Below are positions 8,951 through 16,521 of a stretch of 64,000 nucleotides of DNA, piece after piece. Source of the DNA: Arthrobacter sp. OY3WO11 (GTDB lineage Bacteria > Actinomycetota > Actinomycetes > Actinomycetales > Micrococcaceae); assembly GCF_001641125.1 (NCBI RefSeq), contig NZ_LWLP01000001.1, positions 3,537,828 through 3,601,827 of the forward strand, in the 5' to 3' direction. The position numbers and the translations under genes are program-made. Numbering within the stretch: position 1 is the first letter of the stretch; each line of letters opens with the position of its first letter. Under the pieces are notes generated by a model. It was given only the letters and a program-made list of their open reading frames with translations, had not been told where the DNA came from and searched no databases.

Positions 8951-8979
8951 TTGACGCCTATACCCCCTAGGGGTATATT
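8951..8979 (+). promoter_or_regulatory. Copper-responsive promoter with CsoR-type operator
   Basis: A -35 TTGACG (8951-8956), a 17-base spacer and a -10 TATATT (8974-8979) form a good sigma-70-type promoter. An inverted repeat with perfect 8-bp arms TATACCCC and GGGGTATA (8959-8966, 8970-8977; spacer CTA) fills the spacer and overlaps the -10. This is the pattern of CsoR/RcnR-family operators, where apo-repressor blocks transcription until Cu(I) binds. It drives the chaperone and ATPase genes that follow, leaving a leader of about 110 bases. No csoR gene is in the window. Confidence 0.8.
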
Positions 8980-9096
8980 CAAGGTGTTGTCAGTGAAGTG
9001 GTATGTCCAGGCCGGTGCCCCGCACCGCCGTCACAGCCGTTCAACCCCAGCACCTGCCCAGCAAGGAATTCTCCTTCACCAAGGAATGGAACTGAC

Positions 9097-9432
9097 ATGT
9101 TTGATAGCGAAAACCGCACCGAGCTTCCCCTGGCCTCCAGCGCCGGCTGCAGCTGCTGCTCCCCCGCAGGCCACGCGCAAAAGGCGCCGGCCGCCGTCGT
9201 AAATTCCGACGCCGTTGCCCCCTCCCGGCGGACCTTCGCCGTCGAGGGCCTCACCTGCGGGCATTGCGTCCAGACGGTGGAGAAGGCCGTCTCCGCCCTT
9301 GATGGCGTCGAGTCGGCGTCCGTGGACCTGGTAGCCGGCGGCCGTTCCGGCCTGACCGTTGCCGGCTCTGTTTCAGACGCGGCGGTCCGCCAGGCCGTCA
9401 CCTCAGCCGGGTACTCCCTGGCTGCCAACTGA
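9097..9432 (+). CDS. CopZ-like heavy-metal-associated (HMA) protein
   Basis: A 111-residue cytoplasmic protein. An HMA domain (about residues 45-110) carries the Cu(I)-binding motif GLTCGHC and should deliver copper to the efflux ATPase encoded 54 bases downstream. The first 40 residues are unusual: they add a SAGCSCCSPAGH cysteine cluster ahead of the domain, possibly a second metal site. The ATG at 9097 is chosen because AAGGAATGGA precedes it; the longer upstream frame would begin inside the leader. Regulation by copper through the operator at 8959-8977 is likely. Confidence 0.87.
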   Translation: MFDSENRTELPLASSAGCSCCSPAGHAQKAPAAVVNSDAVAPSRRTFAVEGLTCGHCVQTVEKAVSALDGVESASVDLVAGGRSGLTVAGSVSDAAVRQAVTSAGYSLAAN

Positions 9433-9441
9433 TTTTCCGCG

Positions 9442-9459
9442 CCGGGGCTGCTGCCCCGG
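9442..9459 (+). other. Small hairpin between copZ-like and copB genes
   Basis: CCGGGGC (9442-9448) pairs with GCCCCGG (9453-9459) around a TGCT loop, in the 54-base gap between the two genes. There is no U-tract, so it is more likely an mRNA-stability or processing element than a terminator. It ends 19 bases before the AAGGAGGA ribosome-binding site. Confidence 0.35.
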
Positions 9460-9486
9460 GTTGCGGCGCCCTCCAAGGAGGAACCG

Positions 9487-11634
9487 ATGCAGGACCACCA
9501 GCACCACCAACACGACGACGAGCGCCCCTTACGCAGCACCCTCACCGAACCGGCGGCTGCTTCAGGCAGCGGACACGGCGGGCACGGGCACGACGGCCAC
9601 GGCCCCGCCGCGCGCCATGACGACGACCACGCCGTCCACACACACGGGCAGCACGCCGGACACAGCACGGCCATGTTCAAGAACAGGTTCTGGCTGACGC
9701 TCGCCCTGTCCATCCCCGTGGTCTATTTCAGCCCCATGGTGGGACACATCCTGGGCTACATGGCTCCCATGTTCCCTGGCTCCACCTGGATCCCGCCTGT
9801 CCTGGGCACGGTGATCTTCCTCTACGGCGGCCAGCCATTCCTCAAGGGCGGCCTGCAGGAGCTGAAGGACCGCCGGCCGGGCATGATGCTGCTGATCGCC
9901 ATGGCCATCACCGTGGCGTTCGCCGCGTCCTGGGTCACCAGCCTGGGCCTGGGCGGCTTCGATCTGGACTTCTGGTGGGAGCTCGCGCTGCTGGTGGCCA
10001 TCATGCTGCTGGGCCACTGGATTGAGATGCGGGCCCTGGGTTCGGCGCAGGGCGCCCTGGATGCCCTCGCCGCGCTGCTGCCTGATGAAGCCGAACGCAT
10101 TACGGACACCGGCACGGAAACCGTTCCCGTCTCCGAACTCCAGCCAGACGACCTGGTCCTGGTCCGTTCCGGCGCCCGGATGCCCGCCGACGGAACGGTG
10201 GTGGAGGGGCAGGCGGAAGTCGACGAATCGATGATCACCGGCGAATCCAAGACCGTGCCGCGCGGCCCTGGAGACACCGTGGTGGCCGGAACCGTCGCCA
10301 CGGACACCAGCGTCCGCGTCCGCGTGACGGCGGTGGGCGACGACACCGCCGTGGCCGGCATCCAGCGGCTGGTGGCCGAGGCACAGCAGTCCTCCTCACG
10401 GGCCCAGGCCCTGGCCGACCGCGCCGCAGCCTTCCTGTTCTACTTTGCCGCCGGCGCAGGTGTCCTCACGTTCATCGCCTGGACCCTGCTGGGCAGCATC
10501 CCGGAAGCCGTCACGCGCACCGTGACCGTCCTGGTCATCGCCTGCCCCCATGCCCTGGGCCTGGCCATCCCGCTGGTCATCGCCATCTCCACCGAGCAGG
10601 CCGCCCGGGCCGGGGTACTGATCAAGAACCGGATGGCGCTGGAGCGCATGCGCACCATCGACGTGGTCCTCTTCGACAAGACCGGCACGCTCACCACGGG
10701 CGCACCCGAGCTGAAGGACGTGGCCGCCGCCGAGGGAGTGGACCCCGATGAGCTGCTGGCCCTGGCCGCCGCGGTTGAGTCGGACAGCGAGCACCCCGTG
10801 GCCCGGGCAATCGTCCGCGCGGCACGGGAACGCAACCTCACCCTTCCTGCCGCCACCGGCTCCACCTCCCTGACGGGCCGCGGCGTCAAAGCCAGCGTGG
10901 ACGGACGCACCGTGCACGTGGGCGGGCCCGCGCTCCTGCGCGAGCTCGGCGCCGTCGAACCTTCCGCGCTGGCGCAATCCACCCAGGGGTGGATGGACCG
11001 CGGCGCTGCCGTCCTGCATGTGATTGACCACGACGGCCGCGTACTGGGCGCCGTCAGCCTGGAAGACGCGGTACGGGCTGAGTCGCGCCAGGCCGTGGCG
11101 GCCCTGCAGAACCGCGGCGTCAAGGTGGGCATGATCACCGGCGACGCCCGGCAGGTGGCCCAGGCCGTGGCCGAGGACCTGAACATTGACGAGGTGTTCG
11201 CCGAAGTCCTGCCCGCGGACAAGGACAAGAAGGTGGCCGAACTGCAGGCCCGCGGGCTGAAGGTGGCCATGGTGGGCGACGGCGTCAACGACTCTCCGGC
11301 GCTGGCCCGCGCCGAGGTGGGCATTGCGATCGGGGCCGGCACGGACGTGGCCATGGAGTCCGCCGGGGTGGTGCTGGCCGGAAACGATCCGCGCGCGGTG
11401 CTGTCCATGGTGGACCTCTCCCGGGCGAGCTACCGGAAGATGTGGCAGAACCTGGTGTGGGCCACCGGCTACAACGTCCTGGCCGTGCCGCTGGCCGCCG
11501 GTGTCCTGGCGTTCGCCGGGGTGGTGCTCTCGCCGGCAGCCGGAGCCGTCCTGATGTCCCTGTCCACTATTGTGGTGGCCCTGAACGCCCAACTGCTGCG
11601 GCGGGTGAAACTCAACCCGTCCGAGGTACGTTGA
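9487..11634 (+). CDS. copB: Copper-translocating P-type ATPase, CopB-type (CPH motif)
   Basis: A 715-residue P1B ATPase that exports copper or silver from the cytoplasm. The N-terminus has no CxxC HMA domain; instead residues 1-60 are strongly His-rich. The membrane metal-site motif is CPH (Cys353-Pro-His355), the P1B-3 subclass usually associated with Cu(II)/Cu(I) and Ag. The catalytic aspartate is in DKTGTLTTG (Asp397), the nucleotide-binding SEHPVA histidine is His436, and the hinge is MVGDGVNDSPAL. AAGGAGGA precedes the ATG. It is cotranscribed with the chaperone upstream and probably with the two periplasm-facing proteins downstream. Confidence 0.93.
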   Translation: MQDHQHHQHDDERPLRSTLTEPAAASGSGHGGHGHDGHGPAARHDDDHAVHTHGQHAGHSTAMFKNRFWLTLALSIPVVYFSPMVGHILGYMAPMFPGSTWIPPVLGTVIFLYGGQPFLKGGLQELKDRRPGMMLLIAMAITVAFAASWVTSLGLGGFDLDFWWELALLVAIMLLGHWIEMRALGSAQGALDALAALLPDEAERITDTGTETVPVSELQPDDLVLVRSGARMPADGTVVEGQAEVDESMITGESKTVPRGPGDTVVAGTVATDTSVRVRVTAVGDDTAVAGIQRLVAEAQQSSSRAQALADRAAAFLFYFAAGAGVLTFIAWTLLGSIPEAVTRTVTVLVIACPHALGLAIPLVIAISTEQAARAGVLIKNRMALERMRTIDVVLFDKTGTLTTGAPELKDVAAAEGVDPDELLALAAAVESDSEHPVARAIVRAARERNLTLPAATGSTSLTGRGVKASVDGRTVHVGGPALLRELGAVEPSALAQSTQGWMDRGAAVLHVIDHDGRVLGAVSLEDAVRAESRQAVAALQNRGVKVGMITGDARQVAQAVAEDLNIDEVFAEVLPADKDKKVAELQARGLKVAMVGDGVNDSPALARAEVGIAIGAGTDVAMESAGVVLAGNDPRAVLSMVDLSRASYRKMWQNLVWATGYNVLAVPLAAGVLAFAGVVLSPAAGAVLMSLSTIVVALNAQLLRRVKLNPSEVR

Positions 11635-11659
11635 AGGTACTGAACCCGGTCCGTCCCAT

Positions 11660-11719
11660 TCCAGCTCTGTCCCGCCTGATCCAATCCCGTCCCGCCTGAT
11701 CCAGCCCAGCCCCGCGAAG
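11660..11719 (+). repeat. 20-nt tandem repeat, about 2.8 copies
   Basis: Three consecutive units beginning TCCA at 11660, 11680 and 11700. The first two share CCCGCCTGATCCA and the third is degenerate and runs into the ribosome-binding site of the next gene. It lies in the short gap between copB and the DUF6153-like gene. Confidence 0.55.
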
Positions 11720-11730
11720 GAGGAACCAGC

Positions 11731-12255
11731 ATGACCGCACGCGCCAGCGTCCTGCCGGCAGCCCTCCTCCGCGCGGGGCTGCTGGCTGCGGTGATGGCCA
11801 TCGTGGCCGGAATCTTCGGCATGCACGTCATGACCGCGGACCATTCCTCGCACGCCGCCCACGCGGATGTCGCCCTCGCTGCCGGGGACACCGCCGTCGG
11901 GCATTCTCCCGTTGCGCACACCGCCGCGGAACACGCCGCCGTCGAACATTCCGCCGGGCACTCGGCCGGGAACACCGCCGTCGAACACTCCGATGCCGGA
12001 CACGCAGCGATCCTGACGGACGCGGCGGGCGCGCCCTTCACTGCCTCCGAATCCTGCGGCGCAGGCTGCCCGGATGTACGGGAAGGCAGCTCGTCCTGCA
12101 CGCCGCTGGCCAAGGCCGGATCGCTCGCGGCCGTCCCGCCGCAGGCCGGACAAACCGCACTTTTGGCACCGGCGGCCAGCACCCGCGGGGCCGCCGGTTA
12201 CTCCTTCGTCCCGCCAAGCAAAACGCCCTGCGAACTGTCCATCAGCCGAACGTAA
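11731..12255 (+). CDS. His-rich exported protein, DUF6153-like
   Basis: A 174-residue protein with one N-terminal hydrophobic segment (about residues 8-32, ending IFGMHVMTADHSSHAAH). The middle (about 35-95) is made of degenerate repeats around HSP, AEHAAVEHSAGH and VEHSDAGHAA. The C-terminal part has five cysteines (SCGAGC, SSCTP, PCELS). The layout fits small actinobacterial DUF6153 proteins that sit in copper clusters; the family call is from memory. The His repeats suggest a metal buffer on the outer face of the membrane. GAAGGAGGAACC precedes the ATG. Confidence 0.68.
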   Translation: MTARASVLPAALLRAGLLAAVMAIVAGIFGMHVMTADHSSHAAHADVALAAGDTAVGHSPVAHTAAEHAAVEHSAGHSAGNTAVEHSDAGHAAILTDAAGAPFTASESCGAGCPDVREGSSSCTPLAKAGSLAAVPPQAGQTALLAPAASTRGAAGYSFVPPSKTPCELSISRT

Positions 12256-12328
12256 TCGGACTGCGCCGCGTGGCCCTCCACGCCTCCATAGGCCCAGTTC
12301 ACCTACTTCCTCGAAGGACCATCACACA

Positions 12329-12949
12329 ATGAACAGCAAGATCAAAGCCCTGTCCGTCGCCGCTGCACTGGCAGCCTCACTCGGCCTAGCCGGGTGCGCC
12401 GCCGATTCCGGAAGCTCCGGCGGAAGCACCATGCCCATGAACCACGGCAGCTCCGGCCCCGCGTCCAGCATGATGCCGGATGCCAATGCCGGCCATAACC
12501 CGGCGGACATCGCCTTTTCCCAGATGATGATTCCGCACCACGCGCAGGCCGTGGAGATGAGCGACATGATCCTGGCGAAACCGGACATGCCCGCGGACGT
12601 CACCGCCCTGGCTACCAAGATCAAGGACGCGCAGGCGCCGGAGATCGACACCATGACCGGGTGGCTGGAGGACTGGAACGTGCCCACCATGATGTCGGAC
12701 CACTCCGGGCACGGCATGACCGGCATGGTTGATTCTGAGGGCATGGAAAAGCTGAAGGATGCCCAGGGAACGGACGCCGTCCGGCTCTTCCTGGAGCACA
12801 TGATCGGACACCATGAAGGCGCCATCGACATGGCGCAGCAGGAAATCGGCGCCGGCAAGCACCCCGAAAGCATCCAGCTCGCCCGCGACATCGCCACGTC
12901 CCAGGAAGCGGAGATCGCGGAGATGAAGGAGATGCTGGCCGGGCTCTGA
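12329..12949 (+). CDS. DUF305 family copper-associated lipoprotein
   Basis: A 206-residue lipoprotein with signal and lipobox LGLAGC (Cys at about 22), a Met/His-rich linker (STMPMNHGSS) and a DUF305 domain (about 55-205). The domain is a four-helix-bundle type with paired MMIPHHAQAVEM and HMIGHHEGAIDM motifs. DUF305 proteins are ferritin-like and repeatedly found with copper genes; extracytoplasmic Cu binding is the usual interpretation. The ATG at 12329 follows GAAGGACCATCACACA; the longer upstream frame is discarded because it lacks the signal peptide at its start. It ends the copper block. Confidence 0.88.
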   Translation: MNSKIKALSVAAALAASLGLAGCAADSGSSGGSTMPMNHGSSGPASSMMPDANAGHNPADIAFSQMMIPHHAQAVEMSDMILAKPDMPADVTALATKIKDAQAPEIDTMTGWLEDWNVPTMMSDHSGHGMTGMVDSEGMEKLKDAQGTDAVRLFLEHMIGHHEGAIDMAQQEIGAGKHPESIQLARDIATSQEAEIAEMKEMLAGL

Positions 12950-12961
12950 CCCTCTCCCCCC

Positions 12962-13130
12962 GGACGCTCTCTCACTTAATGTCGGTTCTGCACGGACGCT
13001 CTTTCACTCACGGCAGCAAATCGGCCAACGCTCTATCACTTAATGCCCCAATTCGGCCAACGCTCTGTCACTTCCCTCACGAACTTGAAAGAGCGCCCGC
13101 CCGGGAACCGCGTTATGTGAGAGAGCGTCC
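12962..13130. repeat. Family A 32-nt repeat array, locus 1 (both orientations)
   Basis: Four minus-oriented units have their CACT core ends at 12976, 13008, 13040 and 13072, exactly 32 bases apart. They face two plus-oriented units with cores starting at 13084 and 13116, also 32 apart. The conserved core on the repeat strand is AGTGAGAGAGCGTC and the remaining 16-18 bases vary. The array lies between convergent genes and its last unit supplies the stop codon and final residues of the FAD monooxygenase. Confidence 0.85.
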
Positions 13131-14372
13131 GGCTGGCCGGCGGCGCCTGGATCGAGGTGCCGCCGGCTTCACGTGCTCGGGCCGGATTCCGACGCCGATA
13201 AACCGTGCAGTGAAGCGGCGCAGCAGCGGTGAGGCGATCCGGATCAGCGCAACCACCCAGCGCGGCGCGAAGCTGTGACCTGTGGCTGCCCTGGAGATGG
13301 CCTTGTGCCCGTTGCGCTGGATCAGCTGCATGATCTTTACCGGCAGCTCGCGGCGCCGCTGCACGGCCGCGAGCTTCTCCACGGGGGCCGCACCGGCGGC
13401 CAGGTCCCCCGAAATGGCGTTGAACAGCGCTACCGCGTCCTGGATGGCGAAGTTCACTCCGACGCCGAACACCGGGGACATTGCGTGGGCGGCATCGCCG
13501 ATCGCCATGAACCCGGGCCGGTGCCAGCGCCGGAGCCGGTTTATCTGGACGGAGAGAAGCTTGACCTGCTCCCAATCCTGCAGGGTGCCGACCACCGGCT
13601 CCAGCACGGGAGCCGCACGCGTGAGCCGTTCACGGAGGGCGCCCAGCCCTGCCCCTTGGAGCTCGTCCAGTCCCCCTTTCTGGATGGCCATGCCCGACTG
13701 GTACCTGTCGCCCCTGTCAAGAGTGAGGACCATCCCGCGGGAGGAGATATACCCGAGGGTCACGGGCGGCGGCGAGGGCGGTTTGGGAAGGTTGAACCAC
13801 AGCACGTCGATGGGCACGCCGAACTCATCCGGTACCAGCCCGGCCGCGGCGCGCAGCACCGACGCCCGCCCGTCCGCGGCCACGGTCAGCGTGGCACGAA
13901 TCTCGCGTTCGCCGTCGGGCGTTTGAACCCGCACGCCCCGCGCCTGGTCCTGCTCCATGATCAGTGCGGTGGCCTCTGTGTTCATGAGCAGCTCAAAGGT
14001 GGGGAAGGCTGCCGCCTCGCGGGCCAGGAAGTTCAGGAAGTCCCACTGCGGGGCCAGGACCAGGAAGTTGTCGGGGCCCCGGAGGGTGCGGAAGTCGGCC
14101 ATGGTGATGCGCTGCCCTTCCACAACGGCGTCCAGGGTTGGCAGGCGGGTGAGGGGCAGCTGCAGGAATTTTTCACGCAGCCCGAGCTCGCCGAGCAGGG
14201 TCACGGTGGACGGATGCACCGTGTCGCCGCGGAAGTCCCGCAGGAAGTCCGCGTGCTTCTCCAGAACGGTGACTTTCAGGCCGGCGCGCGCCAGCAGGTA
14301 GCCAAGCACCATGCCGGCCGGGCCGCCGCCGGCAATAACGCAGTCGCGTCCGGGCTGGTCTCCTGGACTCAT
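13113..14372 (-). CDS. FAD-dependent monooxygenase (PHBH/UbiH fold)
   Basis: A 419-residue flavoprotein hydroxylase. The N-terminal Rossmann motif IAGGGPAGMVLGYLLARAG binds FAD, the DG motif is at VAADGRASVLR, and the second FAD motif is GDAAHAMSPVFGVG at about residue 285. Members use NAD(P)H and O2 to hydroxylate aromatic or polyketide substrates; the substrate here cannot be named. The ATG at 14372 follows GGAGGAG by seven bases and replaces an upstream in-frame ATG that overlaps that site. The last eight codons (AGRSLT and the TAA) come from a family A repeat, and another family A array lies just upstream, so the gene is bracketed by them. Confidence 0.85.
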   Translation of the reverse strand: MSPGDQPGRDCVIAGGGPAGMVLGYLLARAGLKVTVLEKHADFLRDFRGDTVHPSTVTLLGELGLREKFLQLPLTRLPTLDAVVEGQRITMADFRTLRGPDNFLVLAPQWDFLNFLAREAAAFPTFELLMNTEATALIMEQDQARGVRVQTPDGEREIRATLTVAADGRASVLRAAAGLVPDEFGVPIDVLWFNLPKPPSPPPVTLGYISSRGMVLTLDRGDRYQSGMAIQKGGLDELQGAGLGALRERLTRAAPVLEPVVGTLQDWEQVKLLSVQINRLRRWHRPGFMAIGDAAHAMSPVFGVGVNFAIQDAVALFNAISGDLAAGAAPVEKLAAVQRRRELPVKIMQLIQRNGHKAISRAATGHSFAPRWVVALIRIASPLLRRFTARFIGVGIRPEHVKPAAPRSRRRRPAGRSLT

Positions 14373-14460
14373 GGTGCCACTCCTCCGCATTGGTGCCTGC
14401 CTCCATGGTGGACGCAGTGCCGCTGGATTGGTAGTAACGCGCACCGGTTTCGCCGCAGGG

Positions 14461-14507
14461 AGTGAGAGAGCATCCAGGGAAAAGCAGCGTCAAGTGAGAG
14501 AGCGTCC
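14461..14507 (+). repeat. Family A 32-nt repeat, locus 2
   Basis: Two plus-oriented units begin at 14461 and 14493, a 32-base step. The cores are AGTGAGAGAGCATCC and AGTGAGAGAGCGTCC. They lie in the promoter region between the divergent FAD monooxygenase and phosphatase genes. Confidence 0.8.
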
Positions 14508-14577
14508 GGGTGTTGCGTGTTAAGTTGAAACGTGCGGGCCGGACGGTCCGCGCACCGGCTGGAAAGAGAAGATCCCC

Positions 14578-15216
14578 TTGGACACATCCGCACCAGTACG
14601 AATCCTCACCGTCTGCACCGGCAACATCTGCCGCTCTCCGGTGGCCGAAAGGCTGCTGCAGGCAGGCCTCAACCAGGCGGTGCCGGGCGGTTTCGTGGTC
14701 ACCAGCGCAGGAACGCGTGCCATGGTGGGCGAGCCCATGCAGCCCATCTCAGCTGACATCGTGCGCACCTTCGGCGGGGACCCGGACAACTTCGCGGCCC
14801 GCCAGCTGACACCGGCGATCCTGCGCGGCGTGGACCTGGTGCTCACCATGACCACCGGACACCGCGGCGAGGTGCTCCAGCTGGACGCCTCACTCCTCAA
14901 ACGCACCTTCACCATCCGCGAGTTCGCCCGCATGCTCGACGTCCTGGACCAGCGCGCGGCAGCAACGGACGGGAGCGCGCCTCCTGCAGGAGCGGCCGAC
15001 GACGGCGACCGGCTGGCTGCCAACACCGCCTTCTGGAAGAGCCTGGCAGCGCGGGCCGCGGGGGTCCGGCATTTGTCCCTGCCTCCCAACGCAGGGGACA
15101 ACGACATCATCGACCCCTACCGGCGGTCGCCCGAGGTATACAGGCAGATGGAGGACGAGCTGGCACCGGCCATCGTCTCCATCCTTCGCCACGCACGCCT
15201 GAACGTTCCCGCCTGA
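14578..15216 (+). CDS. Low-molecular-weight protein-tyrosine-phosphatase-like protein
   Basis: A 212-residue protein whose N-terminus carries the LMW-PTP P-loop CTGNICRS (Cys13 to Arg19). The general-acid region DIIDPYRRS is near the C-terminus. At 212 residues it is longer than the usual 150-160, with an insertion rich in Ala/Gly around residues 125-145. It would dephosphorylate tyrosine on a partner kinase or act on polysaccharide-export regulation; two LCP cell-wall genes follow directly, consistent with an envelope role. The only credible start is a TTG at 14578, since no ATG or GTG precedes the P-loop. GGAAAGAGAAG lies upstream. Confidence 0.83.
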   Translation: MDTSAPVRILTVCTGNICRSPVAERLLQAGLNQAVPGGFVVTSAGTRAMVGEPMQPISADIVRTFGGDPDNFAARQLTPAILRGVDLVLTMTTGHRGEVLQLDASLLKRTFTIREFARMLDVLDQRAAATDGSAPPAGAADDGDRLAANTAFWKSLAARAAGVRHLSLPPNAGDNDIIDPYRRSPEVYRQMEDELAPAIVSILRHARLNVPA

Positions 15217-15315
15217 GCCGGCCTCCGCCGTCGTTATCCAACCTGTGGTTTTCTCTGCGGTTTTTCTGCGGATTCCCCCGATGTAATGAATTTTTGCCGG
15301 TGCTAATTTTCCCAA

Positions 15316-16485
15316 ATGGGCATCCAGCTGCACGATCCAAGCACCCAGCCGACCGACGCACCCGAGCCTGGCAAACGCGGCAGGCGCCACCGGTTGCGGA
15401 CCATCCTGCTGGTGCTCCTGGCCGTCGCAATCATCATTCCTGCCTCCGCCGGGGCCTACCTGTACAGCCTGGGACAGGTCTACGAGTCCGAGATCACCAC
15501 CATCGACTCGCCCTGGCCGGCGGAATCCACCCGGCCCCAGCGCCAGCAGGCGGGCGCTGCCGCGGGAGAAGCCGCACCCGGAGAAGCAGCACCGGGTGAA
15601 GCCGGCGGATCGGCCGGAAGCCAGCCCGGCGTCGGAACAGCGGAGGGCTCCCAAAGTGCCGTCCCCGACGGAATGCTGAACATCCTGGTGATGGGCAGCG
15701 ACAGCCGCGGCGCCACCACGGAAGAGGCCCTGTCCGGCGGCAACTCCAACCAGCGCGCCGACACCCTGATGCTGGTCCACGTTCCCGCGGACAGGTCGAA
15801 GATTTTCACCGTCTCCCTGATGAGGGACCTGTGGGTCGACATTCCGGGCAACGGCCAGGCCAAGATCAACGCAGCCCTCGCCTACGGTGGCGTCCCGCTG
15901 ATGGTGCAGACGGTGGAATCCATGTTCAACCAGCGGATCGACCATGTGGCCATGATCGACTTCGAAGGGTTCGTGGGCATGACCGACGCCCTGGGCGGGG
16001 TGGAAGTGAACGTCACCCAGCCGTTCGTGTCGCCGCACAGCAGCAGGAAGTACGCCAAGGGCCCTACGGTCCTGGACGGGAAGGGCGCCCTGGACTTCGT
16101 CCGCGAGCGCTACGCCTACGCGGACGGCGACTACCAGCGGGTGCGCAACCAGCAGGCCTTCCTGCAGGCGCTGCTGGCCAAGAACCTCAGCCGGGACACG
16201 CTCCTGAATCCCTTGAAGATCCACAACGTCATCAGCGCCATGGCCCCGTTCGTCAGCGCCGACAGCGGGCTCAACGCCGGAACGCTGGCGCGGCTGGGGC
16301 TGGAGCTCCGGAACGTCCGGTCCGACGACATGGAAATGTTCACCCTCCCAACGCTCGGAACAGGAACTTCGGCGGACGGCCAGTCCATCGTGATCCCGGA
16401 CCGCAACGCCATCGCGGGGCTTTCGAGGGCCCTGGCAGATGACAGTTTGGACAAGTTTGTAGCCAGCAGGGGCCTTGCGGGCTGA
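15316..16485 (+). CDS. LCP (LytR-CpsA-Psr) family cell-wall polymer transferase
   Basis: A 389-residue membrane-anchored protein. It has a short basic cytoplasmic tail, one transmembrane helix (about residues 32-55) and an Ala/Gly/Glu-rich linker with repeated GEAAP. The LCP domain follows (about 115-350), with the conserved DSRG, RADTLMLVHV, SLMRDLWVDIPG and FVRERYAYADGDYQRVRNQQ motifs. LCP enzymes transfer undecaprenyl-linked glycopolymers to peptidoglycan outside the membrane. No Shine-Dalgarno precedes the ATG; a TAATTT box at 15304-15309 lies six bases upstream, so a leaderless transcript is plausible. It is followed 36 bases later by a second LCP gene. Confidence 0.9.
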   Translation: MGIQLHDPSTQPTDAPEPGKRGRRHRLRTILLVLLAVAIIIPASAGAYLYSLGQVYESEITTIDSPWPAESTRPQRQQAGAAAGEAAPGEAAPGEAGGSAGSQPGVGTAEGSQSAVPDGMLNILVMGSDSRGATTEEALSGGNSNQRADTLMLVHVPADRSKIFTVSLMRDLWVDIPGNGQAKINAALAYGGVPLMVQTVESMFNQRIDHVAMIDFEGFVGMTDALGGVEVNVTQPFVSPHSSRKYAKGPTVLDGKGALDFVRERYAYADGDYQRVRNQQAFLQALLAKNLSRDTLLNPLKIHNVISAMAPFVSADSGLNAGTLARLGLELRNVRSDDMEMFTLPTLGTGTSADGQSIVIPDRNAIAGLSRALADDSLDKFVASRGLAG

Positions 16486-16521
16486 CACTGATCCCACCTA
16501 CCCACAACGAGGTGAGACATC

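Noticed and set aside
10396..12153. 585-codon open frame on the minus strand opposite copB
   Set aside because: It lies antisense to a clear P-type ATPase and has Gly/His/Arg-rich low-complexity translation typical of the opposite strand in GC-rich genes.
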